Program-made: the position numbers and the translations under genes
In this document: positions 45,108 through 53,959 of the stretch, in pieces
Position numbering within the stretch: position 1 is the first letter of the stretch
Layout of the letters: every line of letters starts with the position of its first letter
Origin: Brenneria izbisi
GTDB lineage: Bacteria; Pseudomonadota; Gammaproteobacteria; Enterobacterales; Enterobacteriaceae
Length of the DNA: 64,000 nucleotides
Assembly (NCBI RefSeq): GCF_025840185.1
Contig: NZ_JAMPJU010000003.1
Location: 310,001-374,000 of the forward strand
Direction: 5' to 3'
Notes under the pieces: model-generated
Told to the model about the DNA's origin: nothing
Seen by the model: only the letters and a program-made list of their open reading frames with translations
The model's database searches: none

Positions 45108-46253
45108 ATGACTATGACTGTATTCAGTGTAAAACATAGCCCGCTGTTACGTCAGCCAGAACATTTCATCTCCCGCGAGGAGTTGAAAGCGCTGATTGGC
45201 CGTATTACTCATAATCTGGTGAGTATTGAGGATAAAACCGGTGAATTTTTGTTGCGGCTGGATGATGGCCGGGTAATTGATACCAAAGGCTGGGCGGGTT
45301 GGGAATGGACGCATGGCATCGGTTTGTACGGTATTTATCAGTACTACCAGCAAACCGGCGATCAGCGGATGCGGGCCATCATCGATGACTGGTTTAGCGC
45401 GCGTCTGGATGAAGGCACGCCGACCAAGAACGTCAACACCGTTTGTCCGTTCCTGACGCTGGCTTATCGTTATGAAGAGACGCGCGATGCCCGTTGGCTG
45501 CCTTATCTGGAGCGCTGGGCCGAGTGGGTGATGTACGACATGCCGCGCACGCAAAAGCAGGGCCTGCAACACATTGTTTATAACAATGAAAATACGGAGC
45601 AAATGTGGGACGACACGCTGATGATGAGCGTGTTGCCGCTGGCAAAAATCGGCAAGCTGTTGAACCGCCCTGAATTTGTGGAAGAGGCCACTTATCAATT
45701 TCTGCTGCATGTCCAGTATCTGATGGATCGTGAAAGCGGTTTGTGGTTCCACGGCTGGACATTTGAGGGGAAACATAACTTTGCCCAGGCGCGTTGGGCG
45801 CGTGGCAACAGTTGGCTGACCGTCGCCATCCCTGAGTTTATCGAACTGTTGGAATTGCCGGAACAGAATGCCACGCGCCGTTTTCTATTGCAGGTGCTGG
45901 AAAGCCAGATCGACGCGTTGGCGAAATATCAGGACGATAGCGGTCTGTGGCATACGCTGCTCGATGATCCCGCGTCATATCTTGAAAGCTCGGCAACAGC
46001 CGGTTTTGCTTACGGTATTCTGAAAGCGGTGCGTAAGCGCTATGTGGATACATGCTATGCGTCGGTGGCGGAAAAAGCGATCCGCGGCGTGATTGGCAAC
46101 GTGAATACCGAAGGAGAACTGGTTCAGGTGTCATTCGGCACGGCGATGGGGCAGGATTTGGATTACTACCGTCAGATCCCGTTGACCTCCATGCCTTACG
46201 GACAAGCGATGGCAATCCTTTGCCTGTCGGAATATCTGCGGGTTTATCTGTAA
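45108..46253 (+). CDS. rhiN: Unsaturated rhamnogalacturonyl hydrolase, GH105 (RhiN-like)
   Basis: Cytosolic glycoside hydrolase of family 105 (with family 88) that hydrates the 4,5-double bond of the unsaturated galacturonate left by rhamnogalacturonan lyase and releases rhamnose. The 381-aa alpha/alpha-barrel protein shows the conserved WDDTLMMSVLPLAKIG segment with its catalytic Asp near residue 168. It also has GWEWTHGIGLYG, RWARGNSWLTVAIPEF and the C-terminal SSATAGFAYGI. No signal peptide, which fits action on imported oligomers. It lies 38 bases after rhiT. ATG 45114 is an alternative start two codons later. Confidence 0.88.
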   Translation: MTMTVFSVKHSPLLRQPEHFISREELKALIGRITHNLVSIEDKTGEFLLRLDDGRVIDTKGWAGWEWTHGIGLYGIYQYYQQTGDQRMRAIIDDWFSARLDEGTPTKNVNTVCPFLTLAYRYEETRDARWLPYLERWAEWVMYDMPRTQKQGLQHIVYNNENTEQMWDDTLMMSVLPLAKIGKLLNRPEFVEEATYQFLLHVQYLMDRESGLWFHGWTFEGKHNFAQARWARGNSWLTVAIPEFIELLELPEQNATRRFLLQVLESQIDALAKYQDDSGLWHTLLDDPASYLESSATAGFAYGILKAVRKRYVDTCYASVAEKAIRGVIGNVNTEGELVQVSFGTAMGQDLDYYRQIPLTSMPYGQAMAILCLSEYLRVYL

Positions 46254-46257
46254 TCAT

Positions 46258-46288
46258 TGCGCAGCACAGCTTGAAGGCGCCCTGCGCA
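46258..46288. other. Stem-loop between convergent rhiN and the MBL-fold gene
   Basis: TGCGCAG (46258-46264) pairs with CTGCGCA (46282-46288) across a 17-base loop in the 43-base convergent gap. No T-run; possibly a shared weak terminator. Confidence 0.35.
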
Positions 46289-46296
46289 GTAAGCGG

Positions 46297-47262
46297 TTAG
46301 CGTGCTAATCCGCTCAGACTGTAATTAGCCGGAACCCAGCGATAGCCGTCATTGCCGGGTTCGGCTTTGATATGGCCGATGCCGGGGAATGAAATGTGCG
46401 CACTGGCCACCCAGAATCCCTGACTGGCCGCATCAGCCAGCAGTTTGGCGCGCGCGCTGGCGGCGGCATCCATATCGGAGTCAAAATTGATGGTGGTGGC
46501 GGGAAGCGCCATTTGTACCGCTTCCGCGTGGATGGTGTCGCCCCACATCAGCATCTTCTTACCGTCGCTTTCCGCCCGATACGCGGTGTGTCCCGGCGTG
46601 TGGCCGACAGCGGGCTGCGCGATAATGCCGGGATGAATGGTTTCGTCACTGGAAAAGGTTTTCAATTTGTTGGCGGCGATAATTGGTCGGAAAATTTCTT
46701 GTGCGCGTTGAAAAGCGGGTTTGCGATCTTCCGGGGCCTGTTTCAGATTTTCTTCGCTGAGCCAGTAATCGGTTTCCTGCTTATTGACGTAAACAGTGGC
46801 GTTCGGATAAGCCAGTTTGCCTTCGTTAAGCAGGCCGCCAATGTGATCGCCGTGCAGATGGGTCAGCAATACCGTATCCACCTGTTCCGGTTTATAGCCC
46901 GCCGCTTGCAGATTACTCAGGATTTTCCCGACGGTAGGGTTGGCTTGTTTACCATTGCCGGTATCGACCAGGATCAGGTTCTTGCCGGTATTGATCAGAA
47001 AAGTATTGATCGAGGTTTCCACTGGCGAGGTCAGTGATTTTTCCGCCAGCAGTTCGGTTATTTTTTCCGGCGGGATACGGGCCAGCAATTTATCCATCGG
47101 CAGGGTATTGGTGCCATCGGATAAGGCGGTTATTTCAAACTGGCCCAGCATCATCCGGTAATAACCTGGTTGGGTTTTTACCTGGGCCACGCTTTGCGCC
47201 TGTGTAAATGCCGGAGAGCATGCGAACGCCAGTAATAATGTTAACGGCTGCAATAACTTCAT
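46297..47262 (-). CDS. Secreted metallo-beta-lactamase-fold hydrolase
   Basis: Zinc hydrolase of 321 aa. A signal peptide (about residues 1-22, hydrophobic LLLAFACSPAF) directs it to the periplasm or beyond. The fold motifs are complete: HLHGDH (H135, H137, D139, H140), H221 and H225 in VGHTPGH, D242 in WGDTIH and H289 in SAHI. That set resembles the broad MBL-fold group that includes lactonases and organophosphate hydrolases. The substrate is unknown; beta-lactamase activity is not implied. It is convergent with rhiN and divergent from queE, with its own promoter. No partner gene clarifies the role. Confidence 0.85.
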   Translation of the reverse strand: MKLLQPLTLLLAFACSPAFTQAQSVAQVKTQPGYYRMMLGQFEITALSDGTNTLPMDKLLARIPPEKITELLAEKSLTSPVETSINTFLINTGKNLILVDTGNGKQANPTVGKILSNLQAAGYKPEQVDTVLLTHLHGDHIGGLLNEGKLAYPNATVYVNKQETDYWLSEENLKQAPEDRKPAFQRAQEIFRPIIAANKLKTFSSDETIHPGIIAQPAVGHTPGHTAYRAESDGKKMLMWGDTIHAEAVQMALPATTINFDSDMDAAASARAKLLADAASQGFWVASAHISFPGIGHIKAEPGNDGYRWVPANYSLSGLAR

Positions 47263-47439
47263 ATATTTCGTTCCTTGTTGATAAGGCAGGTGAAAAAGAT
47301 CAGCAGATTGATTATTGACTGCGTTGGGCGATTACTCAAATGAAATACCTCAGGCACGCCCGGTTTGGCGAGTTGACCTGCGATCTGCGATAATGGTTTT
47401 TTGAGCAGGCGTGATCGTAAAACAGGATAGTAGGCAAAC

Positions 47440-48111
47440 ATGCAGTACCCGATTAATGAGGTGTTCCAGACGTTGCAGGGCGAAGGCTATTTTACCGGCG
47501 TACCGGCGGTCTTCGTGCGATTGCAGGGGTGTCCTGTGGGCTGTAGCTGGTGCGATACCAAACACACCTGGGACAAGCTGGCCGATCGGGAAACCTCGCT
47601 GGACGAGATCATCGTCAAAACACAGGAAAGCGATGTCTGGGGCGCCGCCAGTGCCGAGGATATTCTGGCGTTGATGACGGGGGCAGGCTATACCGCCCGT
47701 CATATCGTGATCACCGGGGGCGAACCCTGTATTCATGATCTGGCGCCGCTGACATTGTCGCTGGAAAAGCATGGGTTCAGTTGTCAGATCGAAACCAGCG
47801 GGACGCACGAGGTGCGTTGCTCCGCCAAAACCTGGGTCACGGTGTCGCCCAAGGTGAATATGCGCGGCGGTATGAAGGTGCTCGATCAGGCGTTGCAGCG
47901 GGCGGATGAAATCAAGCATCCGGTTGGCCGGGCGCGGGATATCGACGCGCTGGATGAATTGCTGGCGCGTCTGCATGACGACAAACCGCGGATTGTGGCA
48001 TTACAGCCGATTAGCCAGAAAGATGAGGCGACCAGACTGTGTATCGAAACCTGCATTGCCCGCAACTGGCGGCTTTCCATGCAGACGCATAAATATCTGA
48101 ACATTGCCTGA
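47440..48111 (+). CDS. queE: 7-carboxy-7-deazaguanine synthase QueE
   Basis: Radical SAM enzyme that contracts 6-carboxytetrahydropterin to 7-carboxy-7-deazaguanine in queuosine synthesis. The 223-aa product has the CX3CX2C iron-sulfur motif CPVGCSWC (near residues 31-38), a GGEP motif for SAM binding, and the conserved C-terminal QTHKYLNIA. In E. coli QueE also links to filamentation under stress; that is not visible here. It is close to but divergent from the MBL gene and convergent with queD, which supplies its substrate. Confidence 0.96.
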   Translation: MQYPINEVFQTLQGEGYFTGVPAVFVRLQGCPVGCSWCDTKHTWDKLADRETSLDEIIVKTQESDVWGAASAEDILALMTGAGYTARHIVITGGEPCIHDLAPLTLSLEKHGFSCQIETSGTHEVRCSAKTWVTVSPKVNMRGGMKVLDQALQRADEIKHPVGRARDIDALDELLARLHDDKPRIVALQPISQKDEATRLCIETCIARNWRLSMQTHKYLNIA

Positions 48112-48147
48112 GGGCGGCGTGGGGCGGGCGCCTCATGCCGTCTTCAC

Positions 48148-48510
48148 TTATTCTCCGCGGTAAACGCAACCCGCGGTGCAGGTTTCCTTCACCATCACCG
48201 CGCTTAATGGCGGCAACGCGGATTTCAGTTGTTGCCATATCCAGTGCGCCAGCACTTCGCTGGTAGGGTTCTCCAGACCGGGAATATCATTCAGATAATG
48301 ATGATCCAGCTTTTCCCAAGTCGGTTTAAACGCGGCTTTTAATTCGGCAAAATCCATTACCCAGCCGGTCTGCGGATCAACCTCGCCGGTAATTTCCAGC
48401 CGAACCATAAAGGAATGTCCGTGCAGACGACCGCACTTGTGTCCGGCCGGCACATGAGGCAGGCGGTGAGCGGCTTCAAACTGAAAATCTTTAAATAGCG
48501 TTGTGACCAT
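48148..48510 (-). CDS. queD: 6-carboxytetrahydropterin synthase QueD
   Basis: Makes 6-carboxy-5,6,7,8-tetrahydropterin from dihydroneopterin triphosphate, one step before QueE in queuosine synthesis. The 120-aa product is a PTPS-fold enzyme. Zinc histidines are in FEAAHRL and HGHSF, the active-site Cys in [10 protein letters not shown], and conserved Asp/His/Glu in [14 protein letters not shown] and KETCTAG. ATG 48510 gives the family start MVTTLFKDF; the frame is open to 48534 without a better ribosome site. In E. coli it sits next to cysJ; here an accessory block intervenes. Confidence 0.95.
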   Translation of the reverse strand: MVTTLFKDFQFEAAHRLPHVPAGHKCGRLHGHSFMVRLEITGEVDPQTGWVMDFAELKAAFKPTWEKLDHHYLNDIPGLENPTSEVLAHWIWQQLKSALPPLSAVMVKETCTAGCVYRGE

Positions 48511-48615
48511 GATGATGTTCTCAGGTTCTTTCAATAAATGCTGTCAAAAAAACCATCGTATACTACCGGAAATTGCAGCGTGAAGCACGCGCCGTCACTG
48601 CTCAGTAAACCCGCG

Positions 48616-48633
48616 GCCCTGATCATTCAGGGC
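48616..48633 (-). terminator. Possible terminator after the MetA-like gene
   Basis: GCCCTGA (48616-48622) and TCAGGGC (48627-48633) form a perfect 7-bp stem with a 4-base loop, directly after the stop of the 48634-49521 gene. The minus-strand 3' flank (CGCGGGTTT) has only a short T-run. Confidence 0.4.
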
Positions 48634-49521
48634 TTAGAATAATGTCGCCAGCCGCAGATTAAAGCGTCTGTCTTCCTCGAAGCCTTGGCTGACATGCAGA
48701 TCCCTGCCGACTTGCGCCTGTACCTGTAAGGTTGGAGTAATAAAATAGGTTGCCGTCAGCCGGGCATAGGTCGTGCGAAGCGCGTCATTTTGATCGGCGC
48801 CATCAATCGAGCTTCTTGCGCCATCAATGTAACCCCCGCCGAAACCCAGCGCCAATTGAGGCGTCAACTGGTATCTCATGTATGCCTGGTATTCATAGCG
48901 AGGCTTCTGTTTCTGTGTCTGCGCGTTCGGACCGTATTCATTATTATCCGTCACCCAGGAAACATCCGCGGCGGTATCAAGCGCCCATTTATCGGAGACG
49001 CGATGGATCCAGGCGCCTTGCAACAGAAACCGCCAGCGATTCTCTCCCATATTGAGCGCATCATTGCGGTCATGGCTGCCAGTCGGCAGATACAGATAAG
49101 GGCCAAAGGCGAGAATATCGTTTGACGCGGTATTCAGCCGTATTTTTACCGGCGCGCCCAACACCAGATCGCCTATGCCGGAGGTTTTCCCCAGTGCCTG
49201 CGCCTCTCCCGAAGCGGCCATTCGCCCGAAAGGAAGAATGACCTGTGGACTTATCGATATGTTGTCATTCAACCCGATCGCGTGAATAACACGCAGCATA
49301 CCGATATCGGAATTCAGCCGGTAATTATCCGAGAGTTTTTTTCCACTCAGATAAAAATCCGTACGCTCGGCGTGCTGGTAGTAAAGCAACAGCATGGTGG
49401 TTTGCGCCGGCAGTGGCTCATAATCGCCCGGTGTGATTTCAAGCGCGCTGGCGTTTGGGATACAGGCATTGCCTGACAATAATAAACCCGCAAAAATGAC
49501 AGAACGATTTTTTTTATTCAT
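48634..49521 (-). CDS. Putative outer-membrane channel, MetA-pathway (phenol_MetA_deg) family
   Basis: 295-aa protein with a signal peptide (about residues 1-26, ending NASA) and alternating polar/hydrophobic beta-strands throughout. The C-terminus ends in a terminal aromatic (LRLATLF), typical of an outer-membrane barrel. It resembles the MetA-pathway-of-phenol-degradation family, whose members often sit beside catabolic genes for aromatic or nitrile compounds and may import them. It is downstream of the nitrilase on the same strand, 126 bases away, with an intervening stem-loop. The substrate is inferred only from the neighbour. Confidence 0.75.
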   Translation of the reverse strand: MNKKNRSVIFAGLLLSGNACIPNASALEITPGDYEPLPAQTTMLLLYYQHAERTDFYLSGKKLSDNYRLNSDIGMLRVIHAIGLNDNISISPQVILPFGRMAASGEAQALGKTSGIGDLVLGAPVKIRLNTASNDILAFGPYLYLPTGSHDRNDALNMGENRWRFLLQGAWIHRVSDKWALDTAADVSWVTDNNEYGPNAQTQKQKPRYEYQAYMRYQLTPQLALGFGGGYIDGARSSIDGADQNDALRTTYARLTATYFITPTLQVQAQVGRDLHVSQGFEEDRRFNLRLATLF

Positions 49522-49563
49522 TTTCGATATTCCTTAATAAATGAGTCCGCCTGGTTAAGCAGA

Positions 49564-49600
49564 CCACGCCGGGAGGGGCGGCTGGTCATGTCCGGCGTGG
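49564..49600 (-). other. Stem-loop between nitrilase and MetA-like gene
   Basis: CCACGCCGG (49564-49572) pairs with CCGGCGTGG (49592-49600), 9 bp with a 19-base loop, in the 126-base gap of two co-directional genes. No T-run; possibly an RNA stability element. Confidence 0.4.
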
Positions 49601-49647
49601 CGGCCGGTTCATACTGGGAATACGCAGTTGCGCAGGAAGGAACGACG

Positions 49648-50670
49648 CTACTTACTCTCTTTCTCCTGGAATGAGGAGAATGGTTCCAGATACGCGTCAT
49701 CCTCTTCTTCCAACGCGGCGGGATTGATTTCCTGCATCGGACTTCTCGCCCGGCGATCAATAAGCAGACGCGTCACGTCGGGGCGCGAATAGTGTCCCAC
49801 CGGGTCGGCGGCGGATTTGGCATAGATGATCGCAGCGGGATCAAGGGTCGCCAACAGTAATCCTTCCTCATCTTCAGCTAACGGCGTTGCCAGTTCGCTG
49901 CCATCAGGCCCAAAAATTCTCGCGTGACCGCCGCCAGCCTGAAGCAGCGACAGTTTGGCATCGTCATTGCACAGCATCGCTATCATCTCAGGTGAAACAA
50001 TGGCGCAAGGGGCGATGACAAAGCATTGACCTTCGGCGGCGTAAACCCGCGAGGCCGCCACATTGACTTCCGGACCCAGCGCCGCGGTAGCCTTGGTATA
50101 CACGCTAAAGCTCGGCCAGGCGGCAATGTGAATTTGTTCGTGTTGCGCATACAGCGCATAGCGGGACAGCGGTTGCAGATGCTCCCAACAGCACAGCGCA
50201 CCTATAATGCCCAGCGGGGTATTGAAGGTTCTCAGGGAGGAGCCATCACTTTCACCGAATAACGTGCGTTCGACATGTGTGGCTTTCAGTTTGCGGCGTG
50301 TCGCTACCGTGTTGCCCTGATCGTCGATAATCCATTGGCCGATATATAGGCTGCCGACGTCGCGTTCACTGTAGCCCAGCACCACCCAGATCCTGGATTC
50401 ACGGGCCGCATCGCTGATGCGTTTGGCCTGAACGCTATCCAGAATCAGTGAGTTTTCATGATAGCGGCGTACCAGCGGCATGTTTGCTGCCGGCGAATCC
50501 AGCCATAAAAACCAAGGGTAACCAGGTATCCACGTTTCAGGAAACGCGATCAACTGCGCGCCCTTTCGTGCGGCCTCTTCAATCAAGGCAATGGTTTTTT
50601 CTACTGTGGCATCCAGATCCATAAATACCGGGGCGGCCTGAACACAAGCGACAGTAATGGGGTTTTGCAT
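49648..50670 (-). CDS. Nitrilase
   Basis: Cytosolic enzyme of 340 aa that hydrolyses a nitrile to the carboxylic acid and ammonia. The catalytic triad is complete: E45 in AFPETWIPGYPWF, K129 in RRKLKATHVER and C161 in LCCWEHLQP. WEH after the Cys is characteristic of true nitrilases rather than amidases or cyanide-specific enzymes. Aliphatic, aromatic or arylacetonitrile preference cannot be decided from sequence. ATG 50670 follows AAGGAGA; an upstream frame to 50709 is unlikely. It is divergent from an AraC-type regulator, the arrangement seen in other nitrilase loci, and co-directional with a putative outer-membrane channel. Confidence 0.88.
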   Translation of the reverse strand: MQNPITVACVQAAPVFMDLDATVEKTIALIEEAARKGAQLIAFPETWIPGYPWFLWLDSPAANMPLVRRYHENSLILDSVQAKRISDAARESRIWVVLGYSERDVGSLYIGQWIIDDQGNTVATRRKLKATHVERTLFGESDGSSLRTFNTPLGIIGALCCWEHLQPLSRYALYAQHEQIHIAAWPSFSVYTKATAALGPEVNVAASRVYAAEGQCFVIAPCAIVSPEMIAMLCNDDAKLSLLQAGGGHARIFGPDGSELATPLAEDEEGLLLATLDPAAIIYAKSAADPVGHYSRPDVTRLLIDRRARSPMQEINPAALEEEDDAYLEPFSSFQEKESK

Positions 50671-50836
50671 GGTCTTCTCCTTAAACGGTATCGATAAACG
50701 TACCATCACGTTGTACCGTGATTTACCGCGGGTTCAGTAGGACGAGACGGAAGTAAAAATTGACTGAGGAAGAAGGAGATACAGGCATGGATTTTGCTAA
50801 GATTGGGTTGTCCAATCACTTTCTTCCGGGGGGATC

Positions 50837-51796
50837 ATGCCTGTTGCAGTTGATCATCGTTTCGATACGGATAGCGTAGCCATGCATGAACGTAAGGATT
50901 ACTGGCGGGAGGTGGTGTGTGAAACCTTTGTGCCGTTACACTGTGAATTTCTGAAGCATGATGCTTTCTCTGGACGTATACAAGTGCAGAATCTGGCAAG
51001 CATTTCGCTGGTCGATGTCAGCGCGTCACGCCAGAAAGTGCTGAGAAACAAGCAGGAGATAGCCCGCAGCAGGGAAGAATTTATTTTGTTGAGTATGGTG
51101 CTTTCCGGTCGTTCCCTCGTGGTTCAAGGGGGACGGGAGGCGCTGCTGACGCCCGGCGACTTCGCTCTTTACGATACCAGGAGCCCGTATGAACTGCACT
51201 TTGATGGGGCATTCCGACAAATGGTAGTGCAAATCCCGCGTGCGGAATTGCACCGTCGTGTCGCCGGTCTTGAATATTTAACCGCGCTTACCTTGTCCGC
51301 TAACCGTCCGATGGAAAAGCTCACCTTTGATTTTCTTCACGGTCTATGGTCGGTACATCATAGCCTGGGTGAAGCGCCGCAACTGCATCTGAAAGAACAG
51401 GCGCTCGATCTACTGGGTATGGTGCTGGCTGAACGTGTCCCTCGGTCTTTGCCTGAGAAACCGACAAATATGGCGCTCTTGTACCGAATGAAAATGGCGA
51501 TACAGGATCGTCTGAGTGATCCGCAGTTGTCGCTGACGGTTCTGGCCTCAATGTTTGGTATATCAACCCGCTATGCCAGTATGCTGTTTGAAAGCGAAAG
51601 CACCACGTTTGGCCGCTATCTGCTCCATTGCCGTCTTGAACGTTGTGCCAGAGAATTACGCGCGCCCGCGCAGAGGCAGAGAAAGATCAATGAAATCGCT
51701 TTTCATTGGGGATTCAGCGATATTTCTTATTTCAGCCGTGTGTTTAAGCAGCGGTTCGGTATGTCTGCGCGTGAGTTTCGTCTTAATCATAATTAA
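50837..51796 (+). CDS. AraC-family transcriptional regulator
   Basis: 319-aa regulator. The N-terminal half (about 1-185) matches the AraC-binding-like domain of the FeaR/NitR type. The C-terminal half has two helix-turn-helix motifs: ASMFGISTRYASMLF and the signature WGFSDISYFSRVFKQRFGMS. It is divergent from the nitrilase, separated by 166 bases that should hold both promoters. It is therefore likely a nitrile- or aldehyde/acid-responsive activator of the nitrilase gene (inference). ATG 50837 is preceded by GGGGGG. A stem-loop at 51888-51913 lies downstream. Confidence 0.85.
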   Translation: MPVAVDHRFDTDSVAMHERKDYWREVVCETFVPLHCEFLKHDAFSGRIQVQNLASISLVDVSASRQKVLRNKQEIARSREEFILLSMVLSGRSLVVQGGREALLTPGDFALYDTRSPYELHFDGAFRQMVVQIPRAELHRRVAGLEYLTALTLSANRPMEKLTFDFLHGLWSVHHSLGEAPQLHLKEQALDLLGMVLAERVPRSLPEKPTNMALLYRMKMAIQDRLSDPQLSLTVLASMFGISTRYASMLFESESTTFGRYLLHCRLERCARELRAPAQRQRKINEIAFHWGFSDISYFSRVFKQRFGMSAREFRLNHN

Positions 51797-52138
51797 TTGT
51801 TGTGACGCCCAGGGCAACCCTCGACCCGCCTGACGTTGTCGCTATAACCGCAAACGACTGATTTCCCGGTCGGCATCCAAGCGTGATACCGGGTTTATTT
51901 CCGCATAAACCGGGCTCATCGCCGCCACTTTCCCTCTTTTCGCCATCCGAAATCATCTGCCTATAACACTTTAAGCAATAAGGATTATCAGAAAAACCAT
52001 TTAGTCATTTTGGTTATTTAATATTTCTATCATTTCTTTAATTGTTAAGATGCGGATGGTTAACCTTATGGGCAATTCATCTTTTTATTTCACTTATTTG
52101 CATGAGTGGCGGTTAGAGACAAGGAAATAGCGATCATA
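51797..52138 (+). promoter_or_regulatory. cysJ upstream region
   Basis: 342 bases without a gene. An imperfect stem-loop at 51888-51913 (ACCGGGTTTAT / ATAAACCGG with a bulge) may end the AraC transcript. From about 51955 the sequence is strongly AT-rich, as is usual for CysB-activated cysJIH promoters; I could not fix a CysB site. AAGGA at 52121-52125 is the ribosome binding site region. Confidence 0.45.
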
Positions 52139-53959
52139 ATGAAAAATCCGGTTTCTCCTACTTCATTGCTCCCGTTGAGCGCGGAGCAATTAGCACGTTT
52201 GCAGGCGGCGACCGGTGATTTTTCGCCTGCCCAGCTTGCCTGGTTATCCGGCTATTTTTGGGGGCGGCTGCAAGCGCCCGTCGAACAGTCAGAGGTTGCG
52301 AATGCGGGCGCATCCGCGGTCAGCGCCGCGCCGCTGCCGGCGATCACGCTGATTTCAGCCTCCCAGACCGGCAATGCGCGTCGAGTGGCCGAACAACTGC
52401 GCGACGATTTACTGGCGGCGAAGCTGACGGTCAATCTGGTGAATGCCGGCGACTATAAATTCAAACAAATCGGTCAGGAAAAACTGTTGCTGGTGGTGAC
52501 ATCGACGCAGGGCGAAGGGGAACCGCCGGAAGAAGCGGTGGCGTTGCACAAATTCCTGTTCTCCAAAAAAGCGCCGTCGTTGAAAGAGGCGGCGTTCGCC
52601 GTCTTTGGTCTGGGCGATACGTCATACGAGTTTTTCAGCAAGGCGGGTAAGGATTTTGATCACCGTCTTGCCGAACTGGGCGCCGAGCGGTTGCTGGATC
52701 GCGTTGATGCGGACGTGGATTATCAGACCGCCGCGCAACAGTGGCGACGCCAATTGGTGGATATCCTGCAAGCGCGTTTGCCCGCGCAGAGTGAGGCCGC
52801 GCTCCAGGCTAGTAGCCGCGGCGCGCTGGATGAAATCACCAGTAGCCCTTACAGCAAAGCGGCGCCATTGCATGCGGCGTTTTCCGTTAATCAGAAAATC
52901 ACCGGACGCAATTCAGAAAAGGATGTGCGTCATATTGAGATCGACCTGGGTGATTCCGGTTTGCGTTATCAGCCAGGCGATGCGTTGGGCGTGTGGTTTG
53001 AAAACGATCCGGCGCTGGTGCGGGAAATTCTTGAATTGTTGTGGCTGAAAGGCGATGAGCCAGTGAGTGTCGAGGGCAACACCCTGCCGTTATCGCAGGC
53101 GCTGAAAAGCCATTTTGAACTGACGCAGAATACTGCGCCGATGGTTGAAAAGTATGCCTTGCTGTCGCGTGATGAAGCATTGCTGGCGCTGGTGAGCGAT
53201 AAGCCCGCGTTGCAGCAGTTTGCCCAACGCACCCCGTTGGCGGACATGGTGCGTCAGGCGCCGACGGCGTTGACGTCTGAACAGTTGATTAGCCTGTTGC
53301 GTCCGCTGACGCCGCGTTTATATTCCATCGCTTCCTCACAGGCGGAAGTGGAAAGCGAAGTGCATATTACGGTAGGCGTGGTGCGTTATGAGATTGATGG
53401 TCGCGCGCGGACCGGCGGCGCGTCCGGCTATCTGGCCGACCGCCTCAACGAAGACGATGAAGTGCGGGTATTTATCGAGCATAACGACAATTTCCGCCTG
53501 CCCGCCGCCCCGGAAACGCCGGTGATCATGATTGGCCCCGGTACGGGGATTGCGCCGTTTCGGGCTTTCATGCAGCAGCGTGAAGCTGAGGGCGCTACAG
53601 GCAAAAACTGGCTGTTCTTTGGCAATCCGCACTTTACCGAAGATTTTCTGTATCAGGTTGAATGGCAGCGCTATGTGAAAGAAGGGCTGCTGACCCACAT
53701 CGATCTGGCGTGGTCACGCGATCAGGCACACAAAGTGTATGTACAGGACAAACTGCGGGAAAAAGGCGCGGAAGTCTGGCGCTGGCTTCAGGAGGGCGCG
53801 CATCTGTATGTCTGTGGCGATGCCAACCGCATGGCGAAAGATGTCGAACAGGCATTACTGGACGTGGTGGTTGAGCACGGCGGCATGGATATCGAGCAAG
53901 CCGACGAATTTTTAAGTGATCTGCGCCTTGCGCGCCGTTATCAGCGAGATGTGTACTAA
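52139..53959 (+). CDS. cysJ: Sulfite reductase flavoprotein subunit CysJ
   Basis: Alpha subunit of NADPH-sulfite reductase; passes electrons from NADPH via FAD and FMN to CysI. The 606-aa product (E. coli 599) has an N-terminal flavodoxin domain (about 63-205, [18 protein letters not shown]). It then has the FAD-binding and connecting domain (RLYSIASSQ) and the NADP-binding domain ([16 protein letters not shown]), ending in RRYQRDVY. The frame is open to 52106 but ATG 52139 gives the family start. Its last base overlaps the cysI ATG (TAATG), so cysJ-cysI are translationally coupled. Confidence 0.97.
   Translation: MKNPVSPTSLLPLSAEQLARLQAATGDFSPAQLAWLSGYFWGRLQAPVEQSEVANAGASAVSAAPLPAITLISASQTGNARRVAEQLRDDLLAAKLTVNLVNAGDYKFKQIGQEKLLLVVTSTQGEGEPPEEAVALHKFLFSKKAPSLKEAAFAVFGLGDTSYEFFSKAGKDFDHRLAELGAERLLDRVDADVDYQTAAQQWRRQLVDILQARLPAQSEAALQASSRGALDEITSSPYSKAAPLHAAFSVNQKITGRNSEKDVRHIEIDLGDSGLRYQPGDALGVWFENDPALVREILELLWLKGDEPVSVEGNTLPLSQALKSHFELTQNTAPMVEKYALLSRDEALLALVSDKPALQQFAQRTPLADMVRQAPTALTSEQLISLLRPLTPRLYSIASSQAEVESEVHITVGVVRYEIDGRARTGGASGYLADRLNEDDEVRVFIEHNDNFRLPAAPETPVIMIGPGTGIAPFRAFMQQREAEGATGKNWLFFGNPHFTEDFLYQVEWQRYVKEGLLTHIDLAWSRDQAHKVYVQDKLREKGAEVWRWLQEGAHLYVCGDANRMAKDVEQALLDVVVEHGGMDIEQADEFLSDLRLARRYQRDVY

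Noticed and set aside
49518-49760. 80-codon minus-strand frame between nitrilase and the MetA-like gene
   Set aside because: It overlaps the nitrilase C-terminus in another frame, is Arg/Ser/Pro-rich, and lacks a start signal; spacer plus shadow.
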